Shown piece by piece: positions 54,142 through 63,446 of a stretch of DNA of 64,000 nt. Position numbers and translations under genes: made by a program. Positions within the stretch are counted from its first letter, which is position 1; each line of letters begins with the position of its first letter. The stretch lies in NCBI GenBank assembly GCA_910577255.1, contig CAJTMH010000003.1, forward strand, positions 1 through 64,000, given 5' to 3'. Origin of the DNA: an uncultured Duncaniella sp. (GTDB lineage Bacteria > Bacteroidota > Bacteroidia > Bacteroidales > Muribaculaceae). A model generated the notes under the pieces. That model made no database searches, was not told the DNA's origin, and saw only the letters and a list, made by a program, of their open reading frames with translations.

Positions 54142-55143
54142 ATGGTCTTTGTCTATAAGCCTTTGTCAGAGAAACGGAATCTCTGTACGTTGGTTAAGTT
54201 TATCGCAGCCTTGCTGGTGGTAAATGGGCATCTCTTTCTGTTTGGAAGATCGCAGATGGAATTTATGGTGCCCTTTATGGATGTCGGGGCCTGTTGTGTG
54301 TCATTGTTTTTCTTCTTTTCCGGATATGGGCTAATGGCCAGTTTCAGGTCAAAGGGGAGTGCATATCTGAAGAATTTCGGTACAAGAAGGCTGGTTCGCC
54401 TTATTATACCTCTGCTGACGGCCTACTGTGTCTCGCTGATTGTGTATGCGTGGCTGGTAAGGCCGATAGATTGGCATAATGTGTTCGGCACATTGCTGTG
54501 GGGTGGCCCATATTTAAGGTATAGCTGGTATGTCACCGAAATTATTGTAGTGTATTTTCTGTTCTATATTACAATGAAATTGCCAATTGAACAGAAACAT
54601 AAGCTATTGGCGTTATCGGCACTTATAGTCATATTGATGGTGTCTCTCTATCTGGCTGGGCAGCCCATATGGTATATAGAATCACTTCCCGGTTTCATTA
54701 TGGGTATATGGTGGGAATTTTATGAGAGACGAATCGGTAAAAAATTGACTTATAGTTCTGTTTGTACCATTGCTGTCATATCATTCTGCGTATGGTTTGT
54801 GATGTGGCAATGGATGTTAATCGGGGCTCCATATTTGCCTGCTTGGAGATATGCGTTATTGGCAGTACTGCTTGCTGATATCTCCTTTGTAGTGGTAGTG
54901 TGCGCCATGATTGCACTTAGTCGATTTACCCCCCCCAATATTTTGCCAATGCGCTCATTTTATGAGATTTATCTCATTCAGAACTGCGTCATGATTCTGG
55001 CGGGAAATATATCCGGACAATTCTTTGTAAAATGGAGTCTGACTCTTTTCGGAGTTGTTGTGATGGGGACTTTGTTGTATCTGATTAATCAGCGAATTTC
55101 AACATTGATGACGCCACAAAGAAAAGTGACAGCTGAAGCATAA
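54142..55143 (+). CDS. Integral membrane O-acyltransferase (Acyltransferase_3)
   Basis: A 333-residue protein with about ten hydrophobic helices and the acyltransferase_3 start (RNLCTLVKFIAALLVVNGHLFLFG), including the conserved His. The FFFFSGYGLMASF segment is also typical. Such proteins add acetyl or other acyl groups to capsule or O-antigen sugars. It lies 29 bases after the wzc-like gene. A perfect hairpin separates it from the next glycosyltransferase gene. Confidence 0.88.
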   Translation: MVFVYKPLSEKRNLCTLVKFIAALLVVNGHLFLFGRSQMEFMVPFMDVGACCVSLFFFFSGYGLMASFRSKGSAYLKNFGTRRLVRLIIPLLTAYCVSLIVYAWLVRPIDWHNVFGTLLWGGPYLRYSWYVTEIIVVYFLFYITMKLPIEQKHKLLALSALIVILMVSLYLAGQPIWYIESLPGFIMGIWWEFYERRIGKKLTYSSVCTIAVISFCVWFVMWQWMLIGAPYLPAWRYALLAVLLADISFVVVVCAMIALSRFTPPNILPMRSFYEIYLIQNCVMILAGNISGQFFVKWSLTLFGVVVMGTLLYLINQRISTLMTPQRKVTAEA

Positions 55144-55150
55144 TTATCAT

Positions 55151-55174
55151 CTGACACCGGTACGCCGGTGTCAG
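55151..55174 (+). promoter_or_regulatory. Perfect hairpin in the capsule operon
   Basis: A 10-bp stem ctgacaccgg / ccggtgtcag (55151-55160, 55165-55174) closes on a TACG tetraloop. There is no T-run, so it is more likely an RNA-stability or processing element than a terminator. Confidence 0.5.
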
Positions 55175-55197
55175 AACTATACAATAGACACTGATTG

Positions 55198-56358
55198 ATG
55201 ACTATACTTTGGATATATAATATGCCTCTCATACCTGAGGCCGGCGGCACGGAACGTATTACTTCACTCGTGGCCAAAGGTCTGAACGGCAGGGGGCATA
55301 CTTGCATGGGGATGCTCGTGTTTAACGAGCATGACGGAAGCATGTCATATAACGGTCAGACAGTGACAGATTTATATGCTTTTCTTAAGGCTAACGGTGT
55401 CGATATTGTCATAAATCAGATTGCGTATGCCACTTGGCTGCTGGACGCGTTTCTTAGAAACGGAGGAGACAAGTGGAAGCAGGAGGGCGGAAAGATTATA
55501 TCTTGTCTTCATTTCGATCCCAAACCGGCCTCGTCATTGTATTATTTAACGCATAAGAGGAAGAAGAATCTGAGGGATTATGTAAATATAGCAAAGGCCT
55601 TTATGCTTTATGGCTTTTATGAGGCCAGACAGCGGAAAAACACCGGACGCATTTTTAACTGGATCTACGATAATTCCGATTGGTTTGTGGCGCTCTCGCC
55701 CACCCATTTCCCATACATCAAGCGTGTCACAGCCCGTGAGGACTATGACAGGCTGCTGGCTATTAATAATCCGTTGACTTTTGATGATGTTGCTGGCAAG
55801 TCTATCCTTGATGAGAAAAAGAAGGTAGTGCTTGTGTGCTCGAGGATGGATGAGTACCAGAAGAGGATATCCCTCGTGCTGAAAGCATGGCGGAAGATTC
55901 AGAAGGCACCTGTGGCGAATGACTGGACATTGAAAATTCTTGGCACAGGACCTGATCTGGAGCGATATATGGATTACGCACGTGACCATGGCCTTAAAAA
56001 CGTAATTTTTGAGGGCCGGCAGTCTCCTGAAGCCTATTATCGGGAAGCTGATATATTTCTGATGACCTCCACCGGTATTGAAGGGTGGGGGCTTACTCTT
56101 ACCGAGAGCCTGCAACGTGGTGTGGTTCCGGTGGTGATGAACACATGCTCCGTATATAGCGATATCATTACCCACGGCTATAACGGTTTCCTGTCAAAAG
56201 GGAGCGGGTTGGATGGCTTCGTGCAATATGTAATGGCATTGATGCGCGATGAAGACCTTCTCCGCGCCATTCAGCTCAATGCTCTTGATTCAGCTAAACG
56301 ATTCACTCTTGAGCGGACTATGGAGAAGTGGGACCAATGTCTGGCCTCGCATCATTGA
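55198..56358 (+). CDS. Glycosyltransferase family 4 (group 1)
   Basis: A 386-residue GT-B enzyme. The start at ATG 55198 was chosen over an adjacent TTG. The N-terminal half holds the acceptor site (LIPEAGGTERITS). The C-terminal half has KVVLVCSRMDEYQKR, a nucleotide-binding LKILGTGPDLE, and the catalytic/donor motif GIEGWGLTLTESLQRGVVPV. It adds one sugar to the lipid-linked capsule unit. Substrates cannot be read from the sequence. Confidence 0.9.
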   Translation: MTILWIYNMPLIPEAGGTERITSLVAKGLNGRGHTCMGMLVFNEHDGSMSYNGQTVTDLYAFLKANGVDIVINQIAYATWLLDAFLRNGGDKWKQEGGKIISCLHFDPKPASSLYYLTHKRKKNLRDYVNIAKAFMLYGFYEARQRKNTGRIFNWIYDNSDWFVALSPTHFPYIKRVTAREDYDRLLAINNPLTFDDVAGKSILDEKKKVVLVCSRMDEYQKRISLVLKAWRKIQKAPVANDWTLKILGTGPDLERYMDYARDHGLKNVIFEGRQSPEAYYREADIFLMTSTGIEGWGLTLTESLQRGVVPVVMNTCSVYSDIITHGYNGFLSKGSGLDGFVQYVMALMRDEDLLRAIQLNALDSAKRFTLERTMEKWDQCLASHH

Positions 56359-56383
56359 GATTCGTATCGGTCGGAAAAATTAC

Positions 56384-57349
56384 ATGAAAATGATCAAGGA
56401 CGCCAAGAGAAAGAAGGTGACAATTCTGCTCCCTGCCTATAATGAGGAGGCTTCATTCCCTCTTATCAAGGAGAATATGACTAAAGTAATGGCGGAAAAT
56501 CCGGATTATGACTGGGAGTTTCTGTTGGTCAATGACGGATCAAGGGACAACACCCTCCAGCAGATGATCAAGTTGCATAATGAGGATCCTGAACATTGGA
56601 GCTATATCGACCTCTCGCGCAACTATGGGAAAGAGGTGGCTATGATGGCCGGATTTGATTATGCGGAAGGGGATGGCCTGATCATTATGGACTCCGACAT
56701 GCAGCATCCCATCAATGTTATCCCAGAGATGCTGAAATACTGGGAAGAGGGATATGATGATGTCTACGCTCGCCGCAAATCGAGTAAGGAGTCATGGATG
56801 AAGAGAAAAAGCAGCCAGCTTTATTACAGGTTGCTTCAAAAGATGACCCACGTGCCCATTCAGAAAGATACGGGCGATTTCCGGTTACTTGACCGGAGCT
56901 GCGTGGAAGCGTTGAAACAATTACGAGAGTCGGAGCGAAACACCAAAGGACTATATTCTTGGATTGGTTTCAAAAAACATGGTATAGAATACGAGCAGTT
57001 GGCCAGACAGGAGGGTGAGACTAAATGGCGTTTCATGCAGTTGGTTGAGCTTGCGGTCAATGGTCTGACTAGCTATACTGTGGCCCCGTTGCGTATATCT
57101 ACTGTGTTGGGCCTCTGTGTCAGTCTGCTGGCGTTTATCTATCTTGTATACATCGTAGTCCGCACCACTTTGTTCGGTGACCCTGTGGCAGGTTTTCCTA
57201 CCATAATGGTAACAATTCTATTTCTTGGCGGAGTACAGTTGCTTTCATTGGGGATAATCGGGGAATATCTTGGGAAAGTGTTCACCGAAACCAAAGGTCG
57301 CCCCGGATACTTCATCTCAAGTTATAACGGAAAGAAACGTAAGGAATAA
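56384..57349 (+). CDS. GT2 family glycosyltransferase (DPM1/GtrB-like)
   Basis: A 321-residue GT-A enzyme. It begins MKMIKDAKRKKVTILLPAYN at ATG 56384, and a longer frame overlaps the previous gene. Donor-binding VNDGSRDNT and DSDMQHP (the DXD metal site) are clear. Two C-terminal transmembrane helices (about 235-300) place it with polyprenyl-phosphate sugar transferases. It likely makes a membrane-linked donor or the first linkage of the unit. It follows the GT4 gene by 25 bases. Confidence 0.9.
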   Translation: MKMIKDAKRKKVTILLPAYNEEASFPLIKENMTKVMAENPDYDWEFLLVNDGSRDNTLQQMIKLHNEDPEHWSYIDLSRNYGKEVAMMAGFDYAEGDGLIIMDSDMQHPINVIPEMLKYWEEGYDDVYARRKSSKESWMKRKSSQLYYRLLQKMTHVPIQKDTGDFRLLDRSCVEALKQLRESERNTKGLYSWIGFKKHGIEYEQLARQEGETKWRFMQLVELAVNGLTSYTVAPLRISTVLGLCVSLLAFIYLVYIVVRTTLFGDPVAGFPTIMVTILFLGGVQLLSLGIIGEYLGKVFTETKGRPGYFISSYNGKKRKE

Positions 57350-57439
57350 ACGGATTTCGTAACCTGATAAGGTGGCTTATTCAGATTCGATAAGGCAACG
57401 AGGACAGGCTTTTAAACTCTGAATGGAATATTAATAGTC

Positions 57440-58240
57440 ATGGTGCTTTTAAGCTTTGACACAGAGGAGTTTGATTTACCGAAAGAATACGGGGTGGATA
57501 TTCCCATAGAGGATTCAATGGCAGTGTCAGCCGAAGGAACAGAACTGATCCTGGATATACTGCATTCGATGGGGGTGAGAGCCACATTTTTTTGTACGAC
57601 GACATTTGCCAAATATGCCCCCCAAACAATGAGGCGCATCATAGATGACGGTCATGAGGTGGCAGCTCATGGATGTGATCATTCTAATCCATTGCCACAG
57701 GATATAGCAAAGTCCAAGATAGAATTAGAACGGCAATATGGAATCTGTGTCAAGGGATATAGGCAGCCACGAATGTCAGCCATAGATGTTACGGCTATCG
57801 AAGAGTGCGGGTATTCCTATGATGCTTCCCTGCACCCTACATTTATCCCCGGACGTTATATGCATCTTGATTTGCCAAGGACACCGATCACAACTGGTAA
57901 AGTGCTGGAGATACCGGCATCGGTCTCTCCGTGGATAAGGATTCCTGTATTTTGGCTCGCATGTCATAATTATCCATTTTGGCTATATAAAATGCTGTGT
58001 AAATGGACATGGAAACATGATGGACAATTTGTCATCTATTTTCATCCGTGGGAGTTTGTCGACCTTAATAGAGATCCGGCATGGAAAATCCCATTTATAA
58101 TCAGGCGAAACTCCGGCAAAGGGATGCAGGCCAGACTAAAGGGCTTAATTGACATGTTGCAGCATCAAGGAGCCAAATTTGTAACCTATACCGAATTTAC
58201 CAATATATTCAACACCCGACGGAATAGAGCAGTAGTGTAG
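57440..58240 (+). CDS. Polysaccharide deacetylase (NodB homology domain)
   Basis: A 266-residue carbohydrate esterase family 4-type protein without a signal peptide. Motif 1 is SFDTEEFD, motif 2 is the metal-binding HGCDHS, motif 3 is RQPRMS, and a late YFHPWEFVD closes the active site. It probably removes N-acetyl groups from an intermediate of the surface polysaccharide on the cytosolic side. It starts 91 bases after the GT2 gene, where the AT-richer part of the locus begins. Confidence 0.88.
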   Translation: MVLLSFDTEEFDLPKEYGVDIPIEDSMAVSAEGTELILDILHSMGVRATFFCTTTFAKYAPQTMRRIIDDGHEVAAHGCDHSNPLPQDIAKSKIELERQYGICVKGYRQPRMSAIDVTAIEECGYSYDASLHPTFIPGRYMHLDLPRTPITTGKVLEIPASVSPWIRIPVFWLACHNYPFWLYKMLCKWTWKHDGQFVIYFHPWEFVDLNRDPAWKIPFIIRRNSGKGMQARLKGLIDMLQHQGAKFVTYTEFTNIFNTRRNRAVV

Positions 58241-58401
58241 TTTTGCTGGCATACAGGCACTTCAGTAATTGTAATACACCCGAAAGATTTGGGTTGAAAA
58301 GTACTCATGATTCATATATTGGAGAGAGCCTTAGAATAAATTACATGATAATTGAAAATGTTTTCCGCGTTGAATGAATAATGGTTACGTTGTAATGATT
58401 T

Positions 58402-59589
58402 ATGCCTAAATTAGCAGATTTTGAAAATTGTACAGGTTGTGGCGCATGTATGGTCAGTTGCTCGAAAAACTGTATAACGATGCGTGATAATGGTATTGGT
58501 GTTGTCGTTCCCTTTGTCGATACCAATACGTGCATTGAATGCCATGCCTGCGAGCGAAGCTGTCCTGCCATATCTCCAGAGGTATTCCATGGCAGTATGA
58601 AAGTTTATGCAGCTTGGAATAACGATATGAGCGCACGGTCAACCAGTGCGTCCGGTGGTATAGCGTCAGCTATATATGACTTTATAAAAAAGAAAGGTGG
58701 ATATACAATTGGAGCAGTCCTTAATGCGGACTGGTCAGTAGACCTTGTCGTCAGCAATCCAAGCGAAGATTATGCAGAATTTAAAAATTCAAAATATACT
58801 TTTAGCTCTCCTTATCTAATATACTCTCGGTTGAGGGAATTAGTAAAAGAAGGGGCGTTAGTGGTACTTATCGGGTTACCATGCCAGATTGCCGGTTTTA
58901 GAAAGAAACTGGGTGACAAAGACAATATAATTTATATAGATCTTGTATGTCACGGTGTTACTCCAAACTCATATCTAAAGCAACATATAGCTTTTTTGGA
59001 AAAGGTCATCGGAGAGAAAGCATATAAACTGTCATTTAGAGCTCCTGAGAAAGGGACTGCAAATTATTACTTCACTTTATACGATAACAATAATAATATA
59101 ATATATAGCAAGCGTTCATCACAAGGAGAAGTTTATAACTATGCATTTCATCGATCAATCTCATATCGGGAGAACTGTTACAATTGTCATTATGCTCGTC
59201 CTGAAAGATGTTCAGATATTACAATAGGTGACTATCATGGATTAGGTAAAGTCGCTGAATGTGAATATGATGAGAATGAGGTATCGGTGATATTGGTTAA
59301 TACTCCCAAGGGAGATGAATTGATAAGCGATATGATTAAGTCAAATGTAGTCTTTGCTCAGCAGAGACCTTTGAATGAACCTATCGAAGGAGATAGGCAG
59401 CTCAGACATCCGTCATCAAAATCTATTGAACGAATTTATTTTGAAAAATATATATCACAAACGGATGGCGATTTCGAGGCAGCCATGAGATTGGTTGGGC
59501 GGCAGATAAAAATTAATAATCTGAAACAATTGATTAAGCAAGCACCACGTAGAGTGGCACGAAAGATATTGAATTTAATGCGTCGTTGA
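58402..59589 (+). CDS. 4Fe-4S F420-hydrogenase/dehydrogenase beta-like protein, copy 1
   Basis: A 395-residue protein with two N-terminal [4Fe-4S] ferredoxin motifs (CTGCGACMVSC and CIECHACERSCP). Coenzyme F420 hydrogenase beta-subunit-type domains follow, with GLPCQIAGFRKKL and CYNCHYARPERCSD for a third Cys cluster. These proteins recur in capsule loci beside polysaccharide pyruvyl transferases. They are suspected to reduce an intermediate of the pyruvate acetal/ketal or its donor. The organism need not have F420. The pyruvyl transferase gene follows after 12 bases. Confidence 0.85.
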   Translation: MPKLADFENCTGCGACMVSCSKNCITMRDNGIGVVVPFVDTNTCIECHACERSCPAISPEVFHGSMKVYAAWNNDMSARSTSASGGIASAIYDFIKKKGGYTIGAVLNADWSVDLVVSNPSEDYAEFKNSKYTFSSPYLIYSRLRELVKEGALVVLIGLPCQIAGFRKKLGDKDNIIYIDLVCHGVTPNSYLKQHIAFLEKVIGEKAYKLSFRAPEKGTANYYFTLYDNNNNIIYSKRSSQGEVYNYAFHRSISYRENCYNCHYARPERCSDITIGDYHGLGKVAECEYDENEVSVILVNTPKGDELISDMIKSNVVFAQQRPLNEPIEGDRQLRHPSSKSIERIYFEKYISQTDGDFEAAMRLVGRQIKINNLKQLIKQAPRRVARKILNLMRR

Positions 59590-59601
59590 TCATTGATTGC
59601 A

Positions 59602-60780
59602 ATGAAAAAAGTTGGTATAATAACAATACATAATTCTCCGAACTATGGCGCTTGTTTGCAATCATTTGCGCTATATGAATATATAAGACTTCTTGGATAT
59701 GATGTGGAAATAATCGATTTGCATCGGCCTTATCATTCTGATTATATCCCAAGTGAAAAATATAAGCCATATACTCATAGATTTGAGTCGATTAAGCAGA
59801 AACTAAAGCGTCGGATAAAAGATCTGATTGGTTTGTTCGCAAAGCGAAATCAGATAGACACGAATAGTACAACATCAGTCGTGGTAAAAGATGTTGTAAA
59901 AGACAAAGTGTCACTTTTGTTTGATGATTTTAACAGCCGAATACGTCTGTCAGCCCCATATAAGGGGATTGACCAGCTTTATAAACATCCTCCAAAATAT
60001 GACACGTATATAACCGGCAGCGACCAGGTCTGGAATCCGACTCAAGCATATTGCGTAGAGCCATATTTCTTGACATTTGTGAAGGATGGCCGGAAGATAT
60101 CCTATGCGTCAAGTATCGGGATTGAGTTATTGACATGTAAAGAAAAACGAGATTACGCAAATTGGCTTAAGGGCTATGATGCGATTTCTGTAAGAGAGGA
60201 AGCGGCAAAAAATATTCTGTCAGAACTTACCACTGCACACATAGACCAGGTGTGTGACCCAACTTTTTTGTTGGATCTGGATGTATGGGAGAATATGGCA
60301 GTTACTCCTAAGGAGAGCGATTATGTCCTGGTGTTTACTTTGGCTTATGATAAAAATTTGGTTGATTATGGATTGCGCTTGGCTAAGGAATGCGGTAAAG
60401 TTTTAGTCTGTCTTAATCCTGTTCAGCCGGATGCCGATGATTATATCAGTGTTAAAGATGCCGGCCCAAAAGAATGGTTGGGCTACATCCGAAATGCAAA
60501 TTTGGTCATTACAGATTCGTTTCATTGCACTTTGTTTTCAATACTTTTAGGCGCAAAGAATTTTCTGACCTACATTTCCCCTTACAATCAGCGTGGCTCG
60601 CGTATAATTGAGCTCTTGGATATGTTTGGCCTGGGATGTCACTTGTTGCCGACGGATCTGGGACTATGTTATAGGGAGGTTGAAAAAATAGAGTTGCCCC
60701 CCTCTTCACGCCGACAGATTTTAGAAACGATTATAAATACGCGCTCTAAGTCAAGGGAATTTTTGAATGCCAACATATAA
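59602..60780 (+). CDS. Polysaccharide pyruvyl transferase family protein, copy 1
   Basis: A 392-residue protein starting MKKVGIITIHNSPNYGACLQ at ATG 59602. Family features are NYGACLQSFALYEYI, YITGSDQVWNP, a SVREEAAKNIL stretch, and a late ITDSFHCTLFSILLG that binds the donor. Such enzymes (CsaB/WcaK-like) move pyruvate from PEP onto sugars as a ketal. It forms the first redox-protein/pyruvyl-transferase pair with the gene 12 bases upstream, and the flippase follows after 3 bases. Confidence 0.88.
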   Translation: MKKVGIITIHNSPNYGACLQSFALYEYIRLLGYDVEIIDLHRPYHSDYIPSEKYKPYTHRFESIKQKLKRRIKDLIGLFAKRNQIDTNSTTSVVVKDVVKDKVSLLFDDFNSRIRLSAPYKGIDQLYKHPPKYDTYITGSDQVWNPTQAYCVEPYFLTFVKDGRKISYASSIGIELLTCKEKRDYANWLKGYDAISVREEAAKNILSELTTAHIDQVCDPTFLLDLDVWENMAVTPKESDYVLVFTLAYDKNLVDYGLRLAKECGKVLVCLNPVQPDADDYISVKDAGPKEWLGYIRNANLVITDSFHCTLFSILLGAKNFLTYISPYNQRGSRIIELLDMFGLGCHLLPTDLGLCYREVEKIELPPSSRRQILETIINTRSKSREFLNANI

Positions 60781-60783
60781 TTA

Positions 60784-62310
60784 ATGGAAGAAAGTAATAA
60801 GCGAATAGCAAAAAACACCTTCTATTTATATATCCGTCAGCTTACCATAATGGCTCTCAGTTTTATTACAACGAGAGTCGTCCTGGATAAGCTCGGCGCA
60901 TCTGACTATGGTATAAATAGTTTGGTCGGTGGTTTTGTGGTAAGTTTTGCAGTACTGAATAGTATTTTGAGTTCCGGAACACGGCGTTTTCTGGCGTTAT
61001 ATCTCGGAAAGAATGATGAGAAGAGATTGAGAGACACTTTCTCAACCGCGATGGCAATTCATATTATGATTGCATTATTGATAGTTGTTGCGCTTGAGAC
61101 CGGTGGATTATGGTTTCTTAATACGAAATTAAATATAGCCCAGGAACGAATGTATGCTGCAAATTGGGTTTTCCAACTTGCAGTGGTGAGCACTTTTTTT
61201 AATGTGATGCAGACACCATATATCGCGGCGGTAACTGCTCATGAAAAGTTTACCATTTATGCTGCTATGAGTGTGTTTGACGTTGTAGGAAAATTGGCTG
61301 TGATTTATCTATTAATATTTGTTCCGGGGGATAAACTGATAATTTATGCCGTTCTGCAGCTTGTCATAACTATTATTGGGATTATAATTTATCGGGTGTA
61401 TTGTTCGAGGCATTTCCCGGAATGCAAGTGGTCAGTAAAAATACATCGGCCACTACTGAAAGAGATGCTGCAATTTTCAGGTTGGGGGGCGTTTGGCCAT
61501 GTGATAACGGTTGTGAACAGCCAGGGTATAGCAATCATACTTAATATATTTTTCAGCACAGTGATGAATGCAGCCAGAGGATTGGCCACTACGGTTAATG
61601 CGATGATTGCTCAATTTGTTACGGGATTTCTTACTGCTGCTCAGCCTCAGTTGGTGAAATTTTATGGGGCGGGGGAAATGGACCGATTTTCCAGGCTTAT
61701 ATTTAATGTTACGCAATACACATTGTTCCTATTGGCATTGCTAATGGTCCCATGTCTGTTAGAAATAGATTATGTAATAGATTTATGGTTGGGTGGAGAT
61801 GTGCCTGAGTATACGTGCTCATTTGTTAAGATTACACTTATATGTGGTATAATATATAGAAGTAATTCAATGATTGAAAGCGGATTACAGGCTATCGGAA
61901 GAGTGCGGGAAAATACAATTTACTCGGTTCCGGTTTATATTCTGTCGTTGCCGTTAGTGTATGGCGTACTTAAAATGGGTTGGGGCCCTACAGCTGCTTA
62001 TTGGGTTGGGAATATTCCACCGTTGCTTTCGTTCCTGATTAATCTATATCTGCTTTCAAAATTTACGGATTTCCCTGGTTGGAAATACTTTGCAGATGTA
62101 TTTTTGAAAAATATAGGATTAATTGTGGTCTCTGCGATTATTCCATATTTCATCCATCAGGCTATGGAGCCGGGATTGTTGCGTTTTCTTGTCGTATGCA
62201 GTGTATCTGTGCTTTGCACATTCATGGTGATATGGATGTTTGGAATGAATGCGGCGACAAAAGAAATGGTAAAGGATAAGGTTCTGAGTAGATTAAGCCG
62301 AATTAGATAG
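60784..62310 (+). CDS. wzx: Wzx-type oligosaccharide flippase
   Basis: A 508-residue MOP-superfamily transporter with about 14 transmembrane helices (MALSFITTRVVLDKLGASDYGINSLVGG at the start). It turns lipid-linked repeat units to the periplasmic face for polymerisation. It is flanked on both sides by F420-beta-like and pyruvyl transferase genes, with 3- and 2-base gaps, so all are one transcript. No Wzy polymerase is visible inside the window, and it may lie beyond 64 kb. Confidence 0.88.
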   Translation: MEESNKRIAKNTFYLYIRQLTIMALSFITTRVVLDKLGASDYGINSLVGGFVVSFAVLNSILSSGTRRFLALYLGKNDEKRLRDTFSTAMAIHIMIALLIVVALETGGLWFLNTKLNIAQERMYAANWVFQLAVVSTFFNVMQTPYIAAVTAHEKFTIYAAMSVFDVVGKLAVIYLLIFVPGDKLIIYAVLQLVITIIGIIIYRVYCSRHFPECKWSVKIHRPLLKEMLQFSGWGAFGHVITVVNSQGIAIILNIFFSTVMNAARGLATTVNAMIAQFVTGFLTAAQPQLVKFYGAGEMDRFSRLIFNVTQYTLFLLALLMVPCLLEIDYVIDLWLGGDVPEYTCSFVKITLICGIIYRSNSMIESGLQAIGRVRENTIYSVPVYILSLPLVYGVLKMGWGPTAAYWVGNIPPLLSFLINLYLLSKFTDFPGWKYFADVFLKNIGLIVVSAIIPYFIHQAMEPGLLRFLVVCSVSVLCTFMVIWMFGMNAATKEMVKDKVLSRLSRIR

Positions 62311-62312
62311 AT

Positions 62313-63446
62313 ATGAAAGGCGAGGAAATTTGTAAGCGGGAGCAGTGCACAGGCTGCATGGCTTGCTATAATATCTGTCCTAAGTCGTGCATCACTATGG
62401 CAGAGGGCAAATTAGGGCAGATTCAGCCAGACGTGAATGAGTCAATATGTATAGACTGTGGACTTTGTAAAAAGGTCTGTCCCTCGGGTGAACAACAGAG
62501 CCTTGTAAAGCCTTCAACGGTATATGCCGGATGGCATAAGGATCGAGAACAATATCTTTCAAGCACATCAGGAGGTGCAGCAGCTGCGTTCGCTCAACTC
62601 ATAATCAGGCGGTCGGGAGTCGTGTATGGGTGTGAGAGTGACGAAAATCTGGTTGTTAAGCATGTCAGAGTCGAGGATGAAGATCAATTGTGCCGTCTGA
62701 AAGGAAGTAAATATGTTCAAAGTAACATAGGGAATACATATCAGGCTGCAAAAAGAGACCTTATGGATGGCCGTGAGGTGTTGTTCATCGGCACGCCCTG
62801 CCAGATAGCTGGATTAAAATCATATCTCAAAAAGGATTATGAGAAACTCTATTGCGTGGATTTAATCTGTCATGGGGTTCCCTCGCAATCGCTGCTTAGG
62901 CAACATATTAAACATATAGTAGGGGATAGGGCCCGACGCGTTGTATTCAGGCATGGTAATGACACGGCTTTAAGAATATTTGATGTAAAGGGTGATATGA
63001 TTTATTACAGCAATGTCTGGCGCGAAAGATACAAGGATGTGTACTTCAATGCGTTTATGGATGGTTTCACCTATCGTGATAGTTGCTATGAGTGTAAATT
63101 TGCTCGTCCTGAACGAGGTTCGGATGTCACGGTAGGCGACTTTTGGGGACTGGGTGACGATATCCCGCATGATAATGTGAATGGCTGTTCGTGTATTTTA
63201 GTTAACACCACTAAAGGTCACAAATTGGTTGACGAGGCTCAACTTGAACTTTATGAAAGGACTTTGGATGAGGCTGTAAAGGGGAATGAGCAGCTCAGAC
63301 ACCCCAAATGGATGTCACGAAAAGCTAAAGTATTCAGGGCTCTTGTCCCGAAGATAGGCCTTAATGCTGCATATCGTCTTTGTGAATGTGATAATATTAT
63401 TAACACTCGTTTTGTCAAACCAATCAGACGTAGATTGAAGATATGA
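62313..63446 (+). CDS. 4Fe-4S F420-hydrogenase/dehydrogenase beta-like protein, copy 2
   Basis: A 377-residue homologue of the 58402-59589 protein with the same two N-terminal clusters (CTGCMACYNICPKSC and CIDCGLCKKVCP), GTPCQIAGLKSYL and CYECKFARPERGSD. Differences through the length show it is not a recent tandem duplicate. It overlaps the next gene by 4 bases, so the second pair is translationally coupled. Confidence 0.85.
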   Translation: MKGEEICKREQCTGCMACYNICPKSCITMAEGKLGQIQPDVNESICIDCGLCKKVCPSGEQQSLVKPSTVYAGWHKDREQYLSSTSGGAAAAFAQLIIRRSGVVYGCESDENLVVKHVRVEDEDQLCRLKGSKYVQSNIGNTYQAAKRDLMDGREVLFIGTPCQIAGLKSYLKKDYEKLYCVDLICHGVPSQSLLRQHIKHIVGDRARRVVFRHGNDTALRIFDVKGDMIYYSNVWRERYKDVYFNAFMDGFTYRDSCYECKFARPERGSDVTVGDFWGLGDDIPHDNVNGCSCILVNTTKGHKLVDEAQLELYERTLDEAVKGNEQLRHPKWMSRKAKVFRALVPKIGLNAAYRLCECDNIINTRFVKPIRRRLKI